64,000 bases of DNA. Origin: Parapristionchus giblindavisi (Eukaryota; Nematoda; Chromadorea; Rhabditida; Diplogasteridae). Shown here piece by piece: positions 12,513-28,100 of this stretch. Position numbers and translations under genes: made by a program. The stretch's first letter is position 1; every line of letters begins with the position of its first letter. Where the stretch lies: contig CALSFV010000308.1 of NCBI GenBank assembly GCA_943737045.1, positions 310,001-374,000 on the forward strand. Reading direction: 5' to 3'. The notes under the pieces are model-generated. The model saw only the letters and a program-made list of their open reading frames with translations, did no database searches and was not told where the DNA came from.

Positions 12513-12911
12513 TACCTTTCGGAGGTTCTTCTCGGCAGCCGATCCGTGTTGACTGATCCTCTCCGAGAGCATCTTCAGACGATTGGCCGACTCGTTCTGG
12601 CACCGTAGGAACATCTCCTGGAATTAATTTACTCCTTGATTGATTACAATTTAATGACCTTTATCAAGCACAGAACCATTTGGGAGGGAATGTTTGCCAC
12701 TAAACGATTGAATAGTCTGGGCGTGCTTGATTGATTATTGATAGTATATTGATTAGGAAAACGTAAATTATTGATTTCTCATCGGATTCTAGCAGTTACC
12801 GATCAATCAATTCCCTATCCGGTAAAGTTTCAATGAAAACCTGGCGAGTCCACAGACTACCTACTTAGTCACTAGAACAGGACCTGGCGGCAATGCCGCC
12901 CACGTATGGAA

Positions 12912-13450
12912 CAGGTTACGGTAACGATGTCGGATTACGGTACCTTCCATGCCACCATAACAGGTTACGGTAACGATGTCGGATTACGGTACCTTCCATG
13001 CCACCATAACAGGTTACGGTAACGATGTCGGATTACGGTACCTTCCACGTCACCATAACAGGTTACGGTAACGATGTCGGATTACGGTACCTTCCATGCC
13101 ACCATAACAGGTTACGGTAACGATGTCGGATTACGGTACCTTCCACGTCACCATAACAGGTTACGGTAACGATGTCGGATTACGGTACCTTCCATGCCAC
13201 CATAACAGGTTACGGTAACGATGTCGGATTACGGTACCTTCCATGCCACCATAACAGGTTACGGTAACGATGGCGGATTACGGTACCTTCCACGTCACCA
13301 TAACAGGTTACGGTAACGATGTCGGATTACGGTACCTTCCATGCCACCATAACAGGTTACGGTAACGATGTCGGATTACGGTACCTTCCATGCCACCATA
13401 ACAGGTTACGGTAACGATGGCGGATTACAGTACCTTCCACGTTTCCCGCT
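12912..13450. repeat. 49-bp minisatellite carrying splice donors
   Basis: Eleven tandem 49-bp units (starts 12912, 12961, 13010 and so on) with 'ggttacggtaacgatgtcgg' and 'attacggtaccttcca'. On the minus strand each unit contains TGGAAG|GTACCGTAATCC, the exon 12 end plus its 5' splice site. The array lies in the intron following exon 12 of the partial copy. The intact gene has about one unit there (19563-19634). Confidence 0.93.
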
Positions 13451-14051
13451 ACTTCATCGTGTCGATCATCTTCGCATGATGCTTCTGCACCAGTCGCTCC
13501 CACAACTCGTGGTTACGGTAACGATGTCGGATTGGGGTAACGATTACGCGGATTACGGTACCTTCCACGTTTCCCGCTACTTCATCGTGTCGATCATCTT
13601 CGCATGATGCTTCTGCACCAGTCGCTCCCACAACTCGTGCGTGTCCTCCTCCAGGTACTGTAATTATCGATTGCGTTATTGATTTATTAAATCCAAAATC
13701 GATCAATAAATCAAATTATTGATTGATTCAATCGAGATAAAAAATCAATAAATCGATAACCCTACCGGGTTCCGCCGCTCAATATCCATCAACTGCTGCG
13801 CGGTGCACTTCTCGAGGATAGGCTTGAGGATGTGATACGGTATGTCGCCGAACGAATCGATATCTGTCATGGGGGAAAAGTACGGTAAGCAAATCGAGTC
13901 CGGATATCGATCAAAGATCAAAGATCAAAGTTCAAAGATTAAGTACTGTTGATGTGGTTCTGCAGCATGCGGATGCAGATGTCGTAGAGGCGCGGTACTT
14001 CAGTCAGAATGACTGCCTGGAGATGAGTGGAGCGATTAATATTAATATTAA

Positions 14052-14088
<37 letters not shown>

Positions 14089-15059
14089 ATTATCATCATC
14101 ATCATCATTAGTATTGGGGCGATAATTAATACGCTCATAGGTCAAAAAGCACGTTACAAACCGCTAAGCCTGGTCGCTTTTTTTTTTTTTGAAAACTTGG
14201 CCGCATTTTGAAAATCTCTAACGTAGCTATTCGACCTACGAATATGCCCTGTACTTTGAATAGATATCACGCCTGGTGTATTCATGTTCCTCAAATATTT
14301 CATACGAACAGAAAGAATACCAAAATAATGGAATAGAACGATTCGAATTCAAACAGTCCAGAGCTACCGTATACCTTCAGTATCAATCAATCAATATACA
14401 GCTACCGCATACCTTCAGTATCAATAAGTCAATCAATATACAGATCTACCGTATACCTTTTGTCGTCCTGCGAAGATCTTCGTCTGTCCCGTGCGTGGCT
14501 TGAACATCCGCGCCGGATCGTCCAAGTCCTCGTTCTTGCCTGCAATCAATCAATAAAATGTCAGAATCAATCAATCAATCAATCAATAAAATGTCAGAAT
14601 CTATAAATCAATCGATATAAGAGGTGCTAAAGTATCAATAAAGCAGAATTCACACCGAAAACAATCAATAACATATATCAGGCACGGTATCCAATCAATC
14701 AATACTGACGACCAGGGCCAGCCTTGCTTGTCGACCCAACGTTGATGATGGGCATCGGTCGATAGTTCGGATCGATCTGAGATAATATAATCAATTAATC
14801 GATAAATATTATTAATAATCCATGATAACAGCTCAATCGATAATTGATCAATCAATTAATCAATAAATAGTCAACTTTATCACTCACATCGATCGACAGA
14901 TCGAAGGGCTTCAACTTCTTCGGCTTCGACTCCTTCACCTACAATAGACGACAATAAGTAGATTTTAATTGACTTATCGTCTATAACAAACATCTTCATT
15001 TATTACTAACTTATTTATTTCTCATCCACAACTAGTTGTTGGAATATCATTATAAATTA

Positions 15060-15198
15060 CAACAAAAAGTTGAACACGTTGATTCCATGCTTCATCGGAT
15101 TCATATATGCAGTTCGTACAATTTATAATAATTATATATATTAATTGAGGATAAATATGTATAGGGTTATATGCTCATTAAATATGGGCTCGAACATT
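15060..15198. other. Tandem duplication junction
   Basis: Sequence upstream of exon 7 (matching 21360-21460) continues to about 15120 and is followed by about 75 bp of AT-rich DNA. From about 15199 the sequence instead matches the 3' flank of the secreted-protein gene (from 5270). This is where the duplicated unit restarts. Confidence 0.7.
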
Positions 15199-16146
15199 TT
15201 ATTGATTGATTTGTATTTGTTTATTAATTGAAATTATAGTACTGACCTATGTAAATTTAAAATCATCAATTGTTTTCCACATTGCTTACTGTTTTTTTTC
15301 TCAAAACCTATTCGTATTTCCTTGGCCCAATCATGACCATTTATCATAAATTCTCCTTTCTTTTTCTAAATTCTTATTGTTGCATGCAAAAACAAGAACA
15401 AAAATCGATTTGTTTAACTCAACTTTATCGCGACATGTCGTCTTGTAAGAATACGTCGAAGGGTGCTGAACTGGAGAGGGAAGAGACCAGACGGGGACAA
15501 AATCGATAAATCGATCGATGGATGATGATGATGATGATATTAGAAATGTACCGTACACTAAAATGAATCGAGAAAAGGAAACTAACAATGAATTAAACAA
15601 TAAGTCAATGAATCAATCAATAATTAATCGATGCAAAACCCATAACCAAAACTATAAGAAGCATGGGAAAACGAACTTGATGCTTTTGGGCCAAAGTAGA
15701 ATTGTAAATGAATATATCATGATAAAATGGAGAGAGATAGGGTGAGAGGTTGGGAGAGAAAATGACGAGATGAAAGAACGAGCAAGCAGCTAATACACTA
15801 AACAACCAAGATGAATCCATAGAAAATCGTATTTAAAAAATCAATAAATGGGCTTGAAACCAATCGATATTTCAGAGTACTCAACGATAGAGGGCGCGGA
15901 GAGGACCATATAGACGGCATACCGATGCGGCCTAGACTACCATCAAGTGGTGGAAACAAAGAAAAGGGGCGGGGCTAGTAACGATGAAATGAAATATGGG
16001 CTCGGATGCCGCTCACAAAAAAACACACACACACGAAAATACCATTAAATGGTTTTTGGCTTCGCGGTAAGCATAGTTAGAGGGCCGAATACACATACGT
16101 TCACTACTTGTAAGCAATTGCAATAGATTAATACAATCTCTAATCG

Positions 16147-16185
<39 letters not shown>

Positions 16186-16865
16186 TCTAAAATTAAGATA
16201 CACAAACATCTAATTCAATTATATTGCAGAGGGTAGCATGTACATTGAGAATAATATATGTGTGGTCATTAAAATTATTAGTAAAATCACATCTGGGGAT
16301 CTCAGAAATTACGAGGCATGGGAATATATTCGAGAAAAATCGATCAACTGACTAGGTCTCATTAGATACTGTAGTATGTACTAGGGAGAAAATGACAAAT
16401 CGATAATATAGGTAAATCCAAGAGATTGATTATTGATTAATTAGCGCGAGCAAATCGATAAGCTACCACATAACTAGCTCTATAGAAATATTCAAGCTCC
16501 AAAAACAATAAAAATCAATAATACGATCGATACGGTCAAGACTAGTGCAAATATCCCGATCAAGACACAAAACACGGACCCTACACAATCAAGATAGAAA
16601 TGAAGACAAAATGAGACACATTGCATCACATTTGTTTCACAAAACCACCTCGCACACCACGTTACGAACGGAAAATGAAAACAAATGACCCATCATAATA
16701 GGCCTGCTGCAAGCGCTTCATCACAACCAACTACTACTGCATACTTGTACAATAACACACAATGCCACAATAACACAAACTGTATGCCGAACGATGGAAG
16801 GGGGTACGGTATGGGGATACGGTAAGGGTCAGGGACCAAAAGATCAAAGATCAAAAGATCAAAGA
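15199..16865. repeat. Duplicated intergenic block Y, copy 2
   Basis: Second copy of 5270-6958, downstream of the intact elongin A gene. No gene is supported within it. Confidence 0.9.
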
Positions 16866-17076
16866 TTACTTTCTACTGCTAGACTTGAGCCCGAGCATCT
16901 TGAAGGTCTTGGCCATGAGGGCGCCCTTCTTGGGGCCAGCTTCGTTTCTCTTCGACGGAGATGATGAGGATGAGGAGGACTTCTTTGATCCCAGTGAGGA
17001 ATTCAGATTGCGAACTGCTGATGGAAGCGTGGTGAGACCGTGCTTCGAACCTGATAATAATAATATTAATAATAAT

Positions 17077-17109
<33 letters not shown>

Positions 17110-18560
17110 TTCATTAATATTATATCAATATTATTAAGTAATATTTTTTCTACGAACGGATTCACTACTAGCGACAACCATTATTTGGTCGGATTTAAAA
17201 CTTTGGCCAAACAAGAAATCACCGGGGTCTAGGAGGAATTGGAAAAAAGCAACAAAAAAAGTTCAAAGGCTATCACGATATGGCACAATGAAGTGACGAA
17301 TAGTAGAACAAAGCGCCATTGATCTGAAGGACCCCTGCCACGATCCACCGCGCCAATGTGATAAAGATTGATTATAATTATGATATAATAATAATAACAA
17401 CAATATTAATCATTATTTATTAATATTACAATTATTTTTTCTACGTAGGGTATCATTACTAGCGACAACCATAAATTGGTCGGATTCATAACTTTGCCCA
17501 AACATGAAATCACCAGGGTCTATGAGCTCAAAGGCTATCACGATATGGCACAATGAACTGATGAATAGAAGAAAGAAGCGCCATTGATCTATGAATGTGC
17601 GAATGTGATAAAGATTGATTATAATTATTATATAATAATAGCAACAATAATACTAATCATTATTCATTAATATTATATTATTTTTATTTTTTCTACGTAG
17701 GGTATCACTACTAGCGACAACCGTCAATTGGTCGGATTCATGACTTTGGCCAAACAAGAAATCACCATGTCTAGGGGCAATTGGAAAGAAGCAAAAAATG
17801 CGATCGGAACAGGGAGAATTCCTGTTTCATTGTTTCATTGTAAGTCCCTTGTAAGTTAGACCAATAATGTGCTCCACGGAGTTACAATGCCACCATAGGT
17901 CGAAAACTATGTTACAAAGTACCAAGCCTGACTGGGTTTTGAACCAAAATTGCCAAATATCGAAAAACCTGACCGGATTTTAGCCAAAATTTCACAAAAA
18001 CCGGAAAACCTGACCTGATTTTAAACCAAAATTGCCAAATATCGAAAAAACTGACCGGATTTTGAAAACAGATAACCTAGCTATTCGACCTATGAATCCC
18101 ACTGACCACTATCAAAGATCTCCTTGCTCTTTTTTTTGAAAGGCGTAATATAATGAAAGCGATCGGAACTAGGTGAATTCCTGTTTCATCATGGTGTCAT
18201 AAAGCCACTGACCACTATCAAAGATCTCCTTCCTCGCCTTGCTCACGTGTAGTGCACTCGGCATATCGACTATGGCACCGGACGTCGCGCCCATCCGACG
18301 ACCTCCACGGGGCATCCGAACGTCAGTGATGGCTACGGCCTGAGAGACAATTGCGGTATGGATACGGTAATACTATACAGTATTCAATGAGAAAGCACGG
18401 TATTCCATATTAGGCATACTGTACAGTAATGCATCTAACGGTTTAAAAATCTATGGCACAGTATACTTTTTCCAGTCAAGAGCTAAATACCACTGTATAT
18501 CATCATTTCCACATTTATTAAAAAAAACATAAATAAAGAATAAATTATTATTATTATTAC

Positions 18561-18591
<31 letters not shown>

Positions 18592-20052
18592 GTACCTTTC
18601 GGACGTTCTTCTCGGCAGCCGATCCGTGTTGACTGATCCTCTCCGAGAGCATCTTCAGCCGATTGGCTGACTCGTTCTGGCACCGTAGGAACATCTCCTG
18701 GAATTAACGACTGCTTGATTGATTATTGATTAGAAAAATGCAAATTATTGATTTCCCATCAGATTCCAGCAGTTGCCGATCGATCGATCAATTCACCATC
18801 CATTAATATTTCAATGAAAACACTACCTGGTGAGCCCATATACTGCGGATTAGGGTGGCAAGAATGGCGCAAGAGTATTCGTTCCCACTGGCAGTCTTGG
18901 CCGAGTTATCGAGGAGAGAGGCATTTACGATCTCTCTCTCATCGAATGAGCCGGGAGAGGGGGTCATTGTCTCGAATAGTCAAAAAACAGTCGAGTCGAA
19001 ATCGAATGGAAAGGTTTTTCTCAGCACTGCATTGACCAAATTCAAAACTTTTTAAACTTCTGACATGAGCTCATTAAGTGCTATAAAACGAGGCCAAATA
19101 TAACAATTTTTTTCAAAAAAATGTTTTGTTAATAATTTGTTGGTTTATGATACAATAATAATATTAATTTGATAACAATCCTTATGGCAAAACTATTATT
19201 AAAGTTCCAATTCGTCATCAGATTCAAACTCTTCAATCTCACTCATATCCCATCTAATGTATTGGGATACGGTACTCATCAAAGAAAAAGAGAAATTTGA
19301 ATTTGAATTATTTGATGCGAATTGTGTATCATTTTAAAGATCTCGTTATGCTGATTTCCAAAATACATAATTTGTCTAGTTTTGTTCAAACACGGCCTTG
19401 AAAAACGCTCGACTCGACTTCGATTCGACCTAAAAACGATTATCCGAGGGAGAGAGATAGAGACTGCCAAAGGGAACGAATATCCTCTCCATTCGACCTC
19501 GACTCGATAGAGACTACAAAACAGGCTCATTCGAGAGCAATTCTTGCCACCCTACTGCGGATATCTACTTAGTCACTAGACCGGTTTACGGTAACGATGT
19601 CGGATTACGGTAACGATTACGCGGATTACGGTACCTTCCACGTTTCCCGCTTCTTCATCGAGTCAATCATCTTTGCATGATGTTTCTGCACCAGTCGCTC
19701 CCACAACTCGTGCGTGTCCTCTTCCAGGTACTGTAATTATCGATTTATTAAATCGAATTATTGATTGATTCATTCGAAAAATAAATAAATCGATAACCCT
19801 ACCGGGTTCCGCCGCTCAATATCCATCAACTGCTGCGCGGTGCACTTCTCGAGGATAGGCTTGAGGATGTGGTACGGTATGTCGCCGAACGAATCGATAT
19901 CTGTCATGGAAAGGGTACGGTAAGTAAAATGAGTCAGAGTACCGGTCGATCAAAGAGAGCGTACCGTTGATGTGATTCTGCAGCATGCGGATGCAGATGT
20001 CGTAGAGACGCGGTACCTCAGTCAGAATGACTGCCTGAAGAGGGGAGAAGCG

Positions 20053-20115
<63 letters not shown>

Positions 20116-21836
20116 CTTAATAATAATATCATTATCATTATTGAGTCGATAATTAATACGCCAATAGGTCGAAAAGTTGAAAACGTAGCCGCTTTTTGAA
20201 AATCTCTAACGTAGCTATTCGACATACGAATATGCAATATATTTTTAATAGATATCACGCCTGGTGTATTCATGTTATTCACATCTTTCATAAGAACAGA
20301 AAGAATACCAAAATAATGCCATAGCGTGATTCGAATCCAATCAGTCAATAAATATACAGCTATCGTATACCTTCAGTATCAATCAGTCAATCAATATAAA
20401 GAGCTACCGTATACCTTCAGTATCAATCAGTCAATCAATATACAGAGCTACCGTATACCTTCAGTATCAATCAGTCAATCAATATACAGAGCTACCGTAT
20501 ACCTTCAGTATCAATCAGTCAATCAATATAAAGAGCTACCGTATACCTTCAGTATCAATCAGTCAATCAATATACAGAGCTACCGTATACCTTCGGTATC
20601 AATCAGTCAATCAATACCCAGAACTACCGTATACCTTCAGTATCAATCAGTCAATCAATATACAGAGCTACCGTATACCTTCAGTATCAATCAGTCAATC
20701 AATATACAGAGCTACCGTATACCTTTCGTCGTCCAGCAAAGATCTTCGTCTGTCCCGTGCGAGGCTTGAACATCCGCGCCGGATCGTCCAAGTCCTCGTG
20801 CTTGCCTGCAATCAATCAATCAATCAATAAAATGTCAGAATCAATCAATCAATCGATATCAGAGGTGCTACAGTATCAATAAAGCAGAGTTCACACCGAA
20901 AGAAAATCAATAACATATATCAGGCACGGTATCCAATCAATCAATACTGACCACCGGGGCCAGACTTGCTTGTCGACCCAACGTTGATGATGGGCATCGG
21001 TCGATAGTTCGGGTCGATCTGGAATAATATGATCAATCAATCGATAAATACTATTATTAATCAATCAATAATCAATCAATCAACAATCGATAATTAATCA
21101 ATCAATCGATAATCCATCAATCGATAAATATTACTATTAATCCATCGATAGCAGATCAATCGATAATCGATCAATCAATACTCCATAAATGGCCAACTTT
21201 ATCACTCACATCGAGCGACAAATCAAAGGGCTTCAACTTCTTCGGCTTCGACTCCTTCACCTACAATGGACAAATATAAGTAGATTTTAATTGACTTATC
21301 GTCTATAACAAACATCATCATTAATAACTTATTTTTATGTTTCTCATCCACAACTAGTTGTTGGAATAGGATGATAGGTTGCTAAACAATATTTTAAAAA
21401 GTTAGGTGCAGTTGAACAAGTTGATTCCACGTTTCATCGGATTCATGTATTCATTTCGTACCATCCATAGTGAATAAGTCACATCATAAGGAATTCCTAA
21501 TCACCTTATCAGCCATCGACAGCGCAGCAAGGAAGGCATTGGCGGGAGCCGGCGCGGCCTTGGACTGAAATTGAACCAATTCATAAATGCCAAATTCGAA
21601 ATTGAGAAAAAAATACAGTTTCTTATTGCAAGTTCACTTTGGCAATCAATCAATCAATCAATAAACAAACCAATCAATCACCTTCTTCTTCTCCTTATGC
21701 TCCTTACTGTAACTCTCATCATCATATTCCTCCTTGACCTTCCTCTTTCCTCCTCCTCCACCATAGCTACTACTATCTTCATCAGCCACTTCCTCCTTCA
21801 CCTTACGCTTGCGATCGGCCGCGTCGTCAGTCGATC

Positions 21837-21899
<63 letters not shown>

Positions 21900-22060
21900 T
21901 AACTACTATTATTATTCATCAATATTATATTATTATTCTTTTACTGCGCCCGATTACATTACTAGCGATAGCCAGCATTTGGTCGGATTCATAACTTTGG
22001 TGAGACAACAAATCACCCGGTCTAGGGGCAATTGGAAGAAGTAAAAAAGTTCGGAATAAC

Positions 22061-22142
<82 letters not shown>

Positions 22143-25100
22143 TTCCGTTTAGAAAGTGGCGAAAATAAATGAAAAGCAGAGAAAACCATCCTCATTTTGC
22201 ACACTCTCTCGCCTCTTTTTCTTTTCTTCTCGCCACTTTACGAGCATTAGATACCATACATTGCCATACCCTCACAGTGCGAGGATTGACCCACTATATA
22301 AGGCCCATTTTAGGCCACTTGATAAAATAATGAAGCTAAAAATGACGATTTTTATGCGAAAATAACGAATTTTGCGAATCAACCCACCCTATTTCGAGAA
22401 TTGACCCACTATATAAAAATATACGGCGAGGGTACCGAAAATGTATGATTAGATACTATTAAAGGCACACCCCAGGCATATTTGAAACTCTCCGCTCTGA
22501 CAACGCTCTCTCATTATATATTACATAGAATATCGTTATTTTCTTTTGTCCAAGAAACCATAAATAAATTATTATTATTATTATTATTGAGCAAGCAAAC
22601 AAGAGAGCGTTGTCAGAGCGGAGTTTCATGTTAGCTCGTTGCGGAATTTAATATGTATAAGAATTTTGATAATATTAGACTAATAAATATTAGACTCTTC
22701 TAGGCAGCGAAGTCATTATCATCACCTATTTATTTTTGTTCATATTCATTTTCATGTGTCGTTGCATGCGTGTGCATGTAGATAAAATATATAATATAAA
22801 ATTTCCATACAGTTTTGATGTTTATTGTTTTCATGTATACGTTCACGTTATTGTATTATTACTAACATTAGAAATGAGATTTTACATGATTTTTATGTAA
22901 ACTAACTCAATGGGGGTTCTACTGAAGATGGCCAACCCCATTGGGTAGAGGTTCACTGTCTAGAACCTAATGGCCGAAACAGTGAATCTCACCTCTACTA
23001 ATTACTACTTTAGATTCATTAATATCTAATTTTATGAGCACATTTGCATGTTTAACTATTACATATTTCGCTTATATTTCATTGCTCAATCAATCAAAAG
23101 GCTTTGGTCGACCTGGTCGGCTGTGAACACACTTCACGTGACACATTCATGTATCACGTGTTCCAATCAATAGCGCGACGTCCGATCCAGTAGATCGAAC
23201 TCGCGCGTCTCTCGAGTGAGATAGTCTCTCACTAGCCCCCTTCCCTTCACTGTTCTTCGTGTGTTCGGCTGTGTTTCCCTTCTTCCTTTTTGGAAGTTTC
23301 CGTTTGTTTTCACACGTATTATCTTGCCTTGTCGGTAATCCGGACCCCTTGGTCTCGTGCGCCCGCAAGTGCTTATCTGTCGGTAATCCGGACAACGGTC
23401 CCGTGCGCCCGCAGATTCTGTCGGTTATCCGGGTCATAGACCTCGAGAACCCGCAGGTTAACGATAGACAACTGTCGTATTTTCAGTCCTAACTAGGACC
23501 CAAAATACCGCAGAATTGATAATGTCTAATCGTAATCACGTTTTAATCGTGCTTGATTGCTTAAAGAGTATCTCATAAATCTAGATACATGCAATATCGC
23601 CGTTTCGTGATTAATTATGCTTCCCTATCATCGAAACATTGTCAAACCATTCATTTCAGATGGCAGACAGATACTGTGTCGATCAAGAGATGTTGTTCCA
23701 AGTATGGGACACGACGACGCGTAAGATGAATGGAGCATATAAGGTTAATCCTAGTAAATCCTAATTTTTCATATTTGAATTCAGGTAGCGTCGCATCCGT
23801 CGACGTCGACGATGAAGAGCCTTCGTCTGCTAATATGAAGGCTGACCATCGCAATCCGAATAGGTTCAACAATTCGGGTTAGTATTTTATCATCATTATT
23901 ATCAACAGATTGAATAAGTTGGTCAAATAATTGTAATCATGATATTTAATCTCACTGATTTTTTTTTCAGTGCTGATCGCCTCTAATGGAAACAGAGGCG
24001 AGCTCCAGACCCAAGAGGTCTGAATGAGAGCTACTCAGTCGTGGATAGGATTGATGTACTACTCCGAGAGGGAGGCTCCATCCACCATCTCTCCAATTCT
24101 GGAGGTCTGAGACTAGGTAATACCATTAATGACATGTACGACACATGTTATATAAATAATATCATCAGTCATGCTCCCTATTTACAGGTAGAGTCGGCAT
24201 ACCGCACTGGCGAGAGACTGAACTCTCTTCAGCCTCCAAGAGGACATCTCAGCCAGGCATCTATTGTACAAGAACGGCTTGTAAGGTATGCATTACCTGA
24301 TAATTGTACTAGATTATTCATGATGAATACATCTATTCAGATCGGAGTAAGTCTACACTTACAACTCGGAGCCCATGGAGATCAAAACTGAGCGACTCAT
24401 GGACAGCACTCCGAGATGCCGTGGACCTCATCTGCTTTACATGAAGGTTAGTTCACGGTTCTATCCCAAGCTCAAATAGCAGCACGATGAATAGGAAACT
24501 AAATTGCACAAAAATAGACTGATAGTATGTCTGACAATTTTGTTTCCTCACGATCTGGTGTAGTCTTTTCAAAAGAATAAGTTGCGCAATTAGTAACTTG
24601 ATATCTCCCATCCCAAAATGCGTATTGAAGGAGGGTATAGATGCTCTTTTGACCAAGGATATGGTTTTTGGATTTCAAAAACTTTGTGACTTGTATTTAA
24701 CATATTCTGTCATTCCAAGAGAGACAGCTACACATAGCAGAACCATCATATTTCAATGCAATGTTCATTGTCTGGTCGTTTCAAATGGAACGGTTAGTAT
24801 GGTGCTAGCTAGTGATTATTGAGAAAAGGTTATATGAGAACATCGTTATGAAATAAGCTAATCATTTCTATCGATCCATAATGCTACACCTTTTCTTTAA
24901 AATGTTTTTGCCTGCTTGATACATCCTCTCATATTTATACATATGACGTGTATATTAGTATCATGCTTACATTTTTTCGCTGCCTCATCTACCTGAACAA
25001 TAGTAGTTTACGCTCATTTCAGTAGATTACAGCGTCTTACTAACAATAAAGGTAGAAGAGAATGTACATTGGAAAATGCCAAAAAGTCACGTTAATCGTG

Positions 25101-28100
25101 ATGTAACGGACTGTGTTTTCCGATAATTTTTGCTTTCTCCGGCATTGTATGCCTTCTCGCATTCGCTTTCACACGTTTCTATGGACACTATCCATTATTG
25201 AAGCGTTGTACATATGCTATATGCAAGAATGTAAAATTCACTCTTTACAATCTTTGAGGATGTCAATCTAATAGTCAATTGTACAGTCACACTTGACACT
25301 GACACATACATCTATTTTATTGAATTTCTAGGAATCGATATTGATTCTATTTATATGAAATTCTTTATTAGACGCTAGACGAAGTTGAACGGATTCGCAT
25401 TGAGTCGTTGAGTTTTAGCGAAAGAAGTTATCACGCTTTGAGTTTGACTCTCTTTTGGGTCTCGTTAAGCATATTTCTGTAATTAACGCTTCTCTGTATT
25501 GTACACGAGACATCTACAGAGACACTTTGTTCCTATAGCTAGGTTGATCAGCTATTGTTTTACGATATTGCTGAAATAAGAAAGCTTAAAGGATCTGGAC
25601 TTATTTATACTCAAATTGTCCACACAGAAATGCTTCGCTATATTTAACAAACAACATCCTATGCGCTTGCCACAAATGTTTTCCTACACGAATAGGGCCT
25701 AGTTGGCAATGATCAATTGCGAAAAAAGGGGGGGGGGTACATGTTACCTAATACTATTATAGTATAGTATACTAGTGATAGCACATTGAAGTGTTAGAAT
25801 TATACGTACGCTATTACATTCCTCATAAGGGGCGTAGAAAGAGTAGACAAAAAATGATCTACTCCGTGGAATATGCACTTGGGTCATTAGCTCAAATTTC
25901 TCCACAACTGACATCTCAGTCCCCGGAAGATTAAATGCATGCATGAGGAAAGATCATATATTGACCTAAATATTTACTAATTTTTCGTAATATTCGGTAA
26001 ATGATCTCTAAATCAGTTTGCCTACGAAATGCAGTCCATATTTCTCATTTCGTTCTGACACCGCTAGTCTAGAGGTGGACACGTTTACTCAAAACAGAGT
26101 GGTCCAATAGGCAGATGTTTTTCCTCCCTTATATCTATTCGATAGGGTAATTCAAAAACTATTTGAGATGGAATATCTACCTTCATAGTTTTTTTTTTTC
26201 CAGAATGGAAATATCACGTATTCGTGATTATGATTCCTTATCAATTCTGGGTGAACCGCCTATGTCTATCGAGTTGAAAGGGAAAATGATCTCGAACCCC
26301 TCTGGTGATTGTCATCAGGTACTTGTGCAAAGTACCAACACTTCGTATGATAAATCTCACCGGATTCGGGGGTTCTTCTGAATCCGATATACATGTTCTA
26401 CTAAATAGTTGAGAACCCTCAGCTAGAACACAATATTGATTCAGCGAGATCATGGAATATATACTGCGCTAAACATAGCTATCCAAGTATCACGTCCCTA
26501 AAATTAATCTTGAGCTATTTAGCCGAGACGAATGAATATAAAGATTATTCAACACCTGTTTGGGGGATATAATACTTTGTTATATATATGACAAAATAGT
26601 CGAAAAAACCTTGGATAGGAATTTATCAGAGATTCATGAAAAGAATCTTTAATATTGATCTCGAAATCCTCTAATATTCCTCACCAACAGAACCAAAATG
26701 CGCTTTATCAGTTTCTGGGATGGTGTTGAGATCTCTGAGTCGAAGTCACACGTTCTATTGAATAGTTGATCACTCACAACTAGAATAAGACATTGATTCA
26801 GCAACGAGATCATGATAAGAATGCTGCGCAAATCCTAAATATCCAGTAATTAATCTCGAATTAAAGCCGAGTCGAATGAATAGAAAAAGCATTCAACACC
26901 ATTGAAAGATGGCGGCTAATATATATGTCTTATTATGATAACAACAGAGATTAGAAAACTTGGATAGGAGTTTGACAGAAAGATGCATGAAAGGAATCCT
27001 TTTTAAATCACCACCAAAGGCAAAATACTCCTTATTGTATACCATTACAACATTGGAGATATCATGGTATTAGAATCCATAGAATCTTGGGGTGATTCTG
27101 TTTAACTCACATTGAAACAGTTTATGCTGAATTTGACAACATTTGGTCTATGCTTACCAAACCGTAGCGGAAATTTCCAGTCCAAAAACGGTCGCAATTG
27201 TCAGAATAATGGCTCTAGTAAACATTTCTATTTTCGTGCAAGAGCCACATTCAGCGAAGTACTTCCATATCTAAGAAAGTGTTTTATGTTCTATTAGTTC
27301 TATAGAATAGATAATTAGAACAAAATGAAGGATAAAACAGATGTTTATCTCATTACTTTCCTCTATACAACCGCATAGATCGGTTTCATCTTGAACGGTT
27401 GCGCGATAGATAAAAGAAGTACTTGCTCTTTTCGGGTAAACAAATTTGTACCTCCTAAACAAGAGCAGTTTCAGTTAGCAGCGCTAAAAGGCTAGAATTT
27501 CCTCTATGAAATCCTCGAACTCCCCCGATAACTTTCGAGCATTTCTACTAAACAGAGGGAATTTAAGACAAAGATATCAACCAGAATACAGTAAAGTAAA
27601 GGTTGTCTTTGAAAAAGCCTTTTGATTGATTGAGCAATGAAATATAATGTTATATTTTGCTAGATAAACGAAGTTTATTGAAGTAAAATATTTATTATAA
27701 GTCATTGCGAAATCAATCAAAGCCCTCCACACCCACCCTTGATTGATTTATAACCTTGACGTTTCTGATTCAGGAAGTCGTCTTCATCAAGGAAAGGAGA
27801 GCTGAAGATGGATTGCAATCGAAGCTTATTCGCATAAGAAGCGTTGAGAGGCTACGATAGGATTCTTCGATGAAGAATAAATGATCCATTTACAGAGACT
27901 ATCACATTTTTCGTTATGTTTTACGAATAAATATTAATCCATATTTCACTATAAAAATTTGGATTTGTTGTCTCTGTTTCAAGCACACCCTCACACACAA
28001 CAGTGAAGGGAAGGGGGCTAGTGAGAGACTATCTCACTCGAGAGACGCGCGAGTTCGATCTACTGGATCGGACGTCGCGCTATTGATTGGAACACGTGAT

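Noticed and set aside
23147..23437. 96-codon minus frame at the left end of the TIR element
   Set aside because: Overlaps the terminal inverted repeat and the 45-bp units; a real gene is unlikely there.
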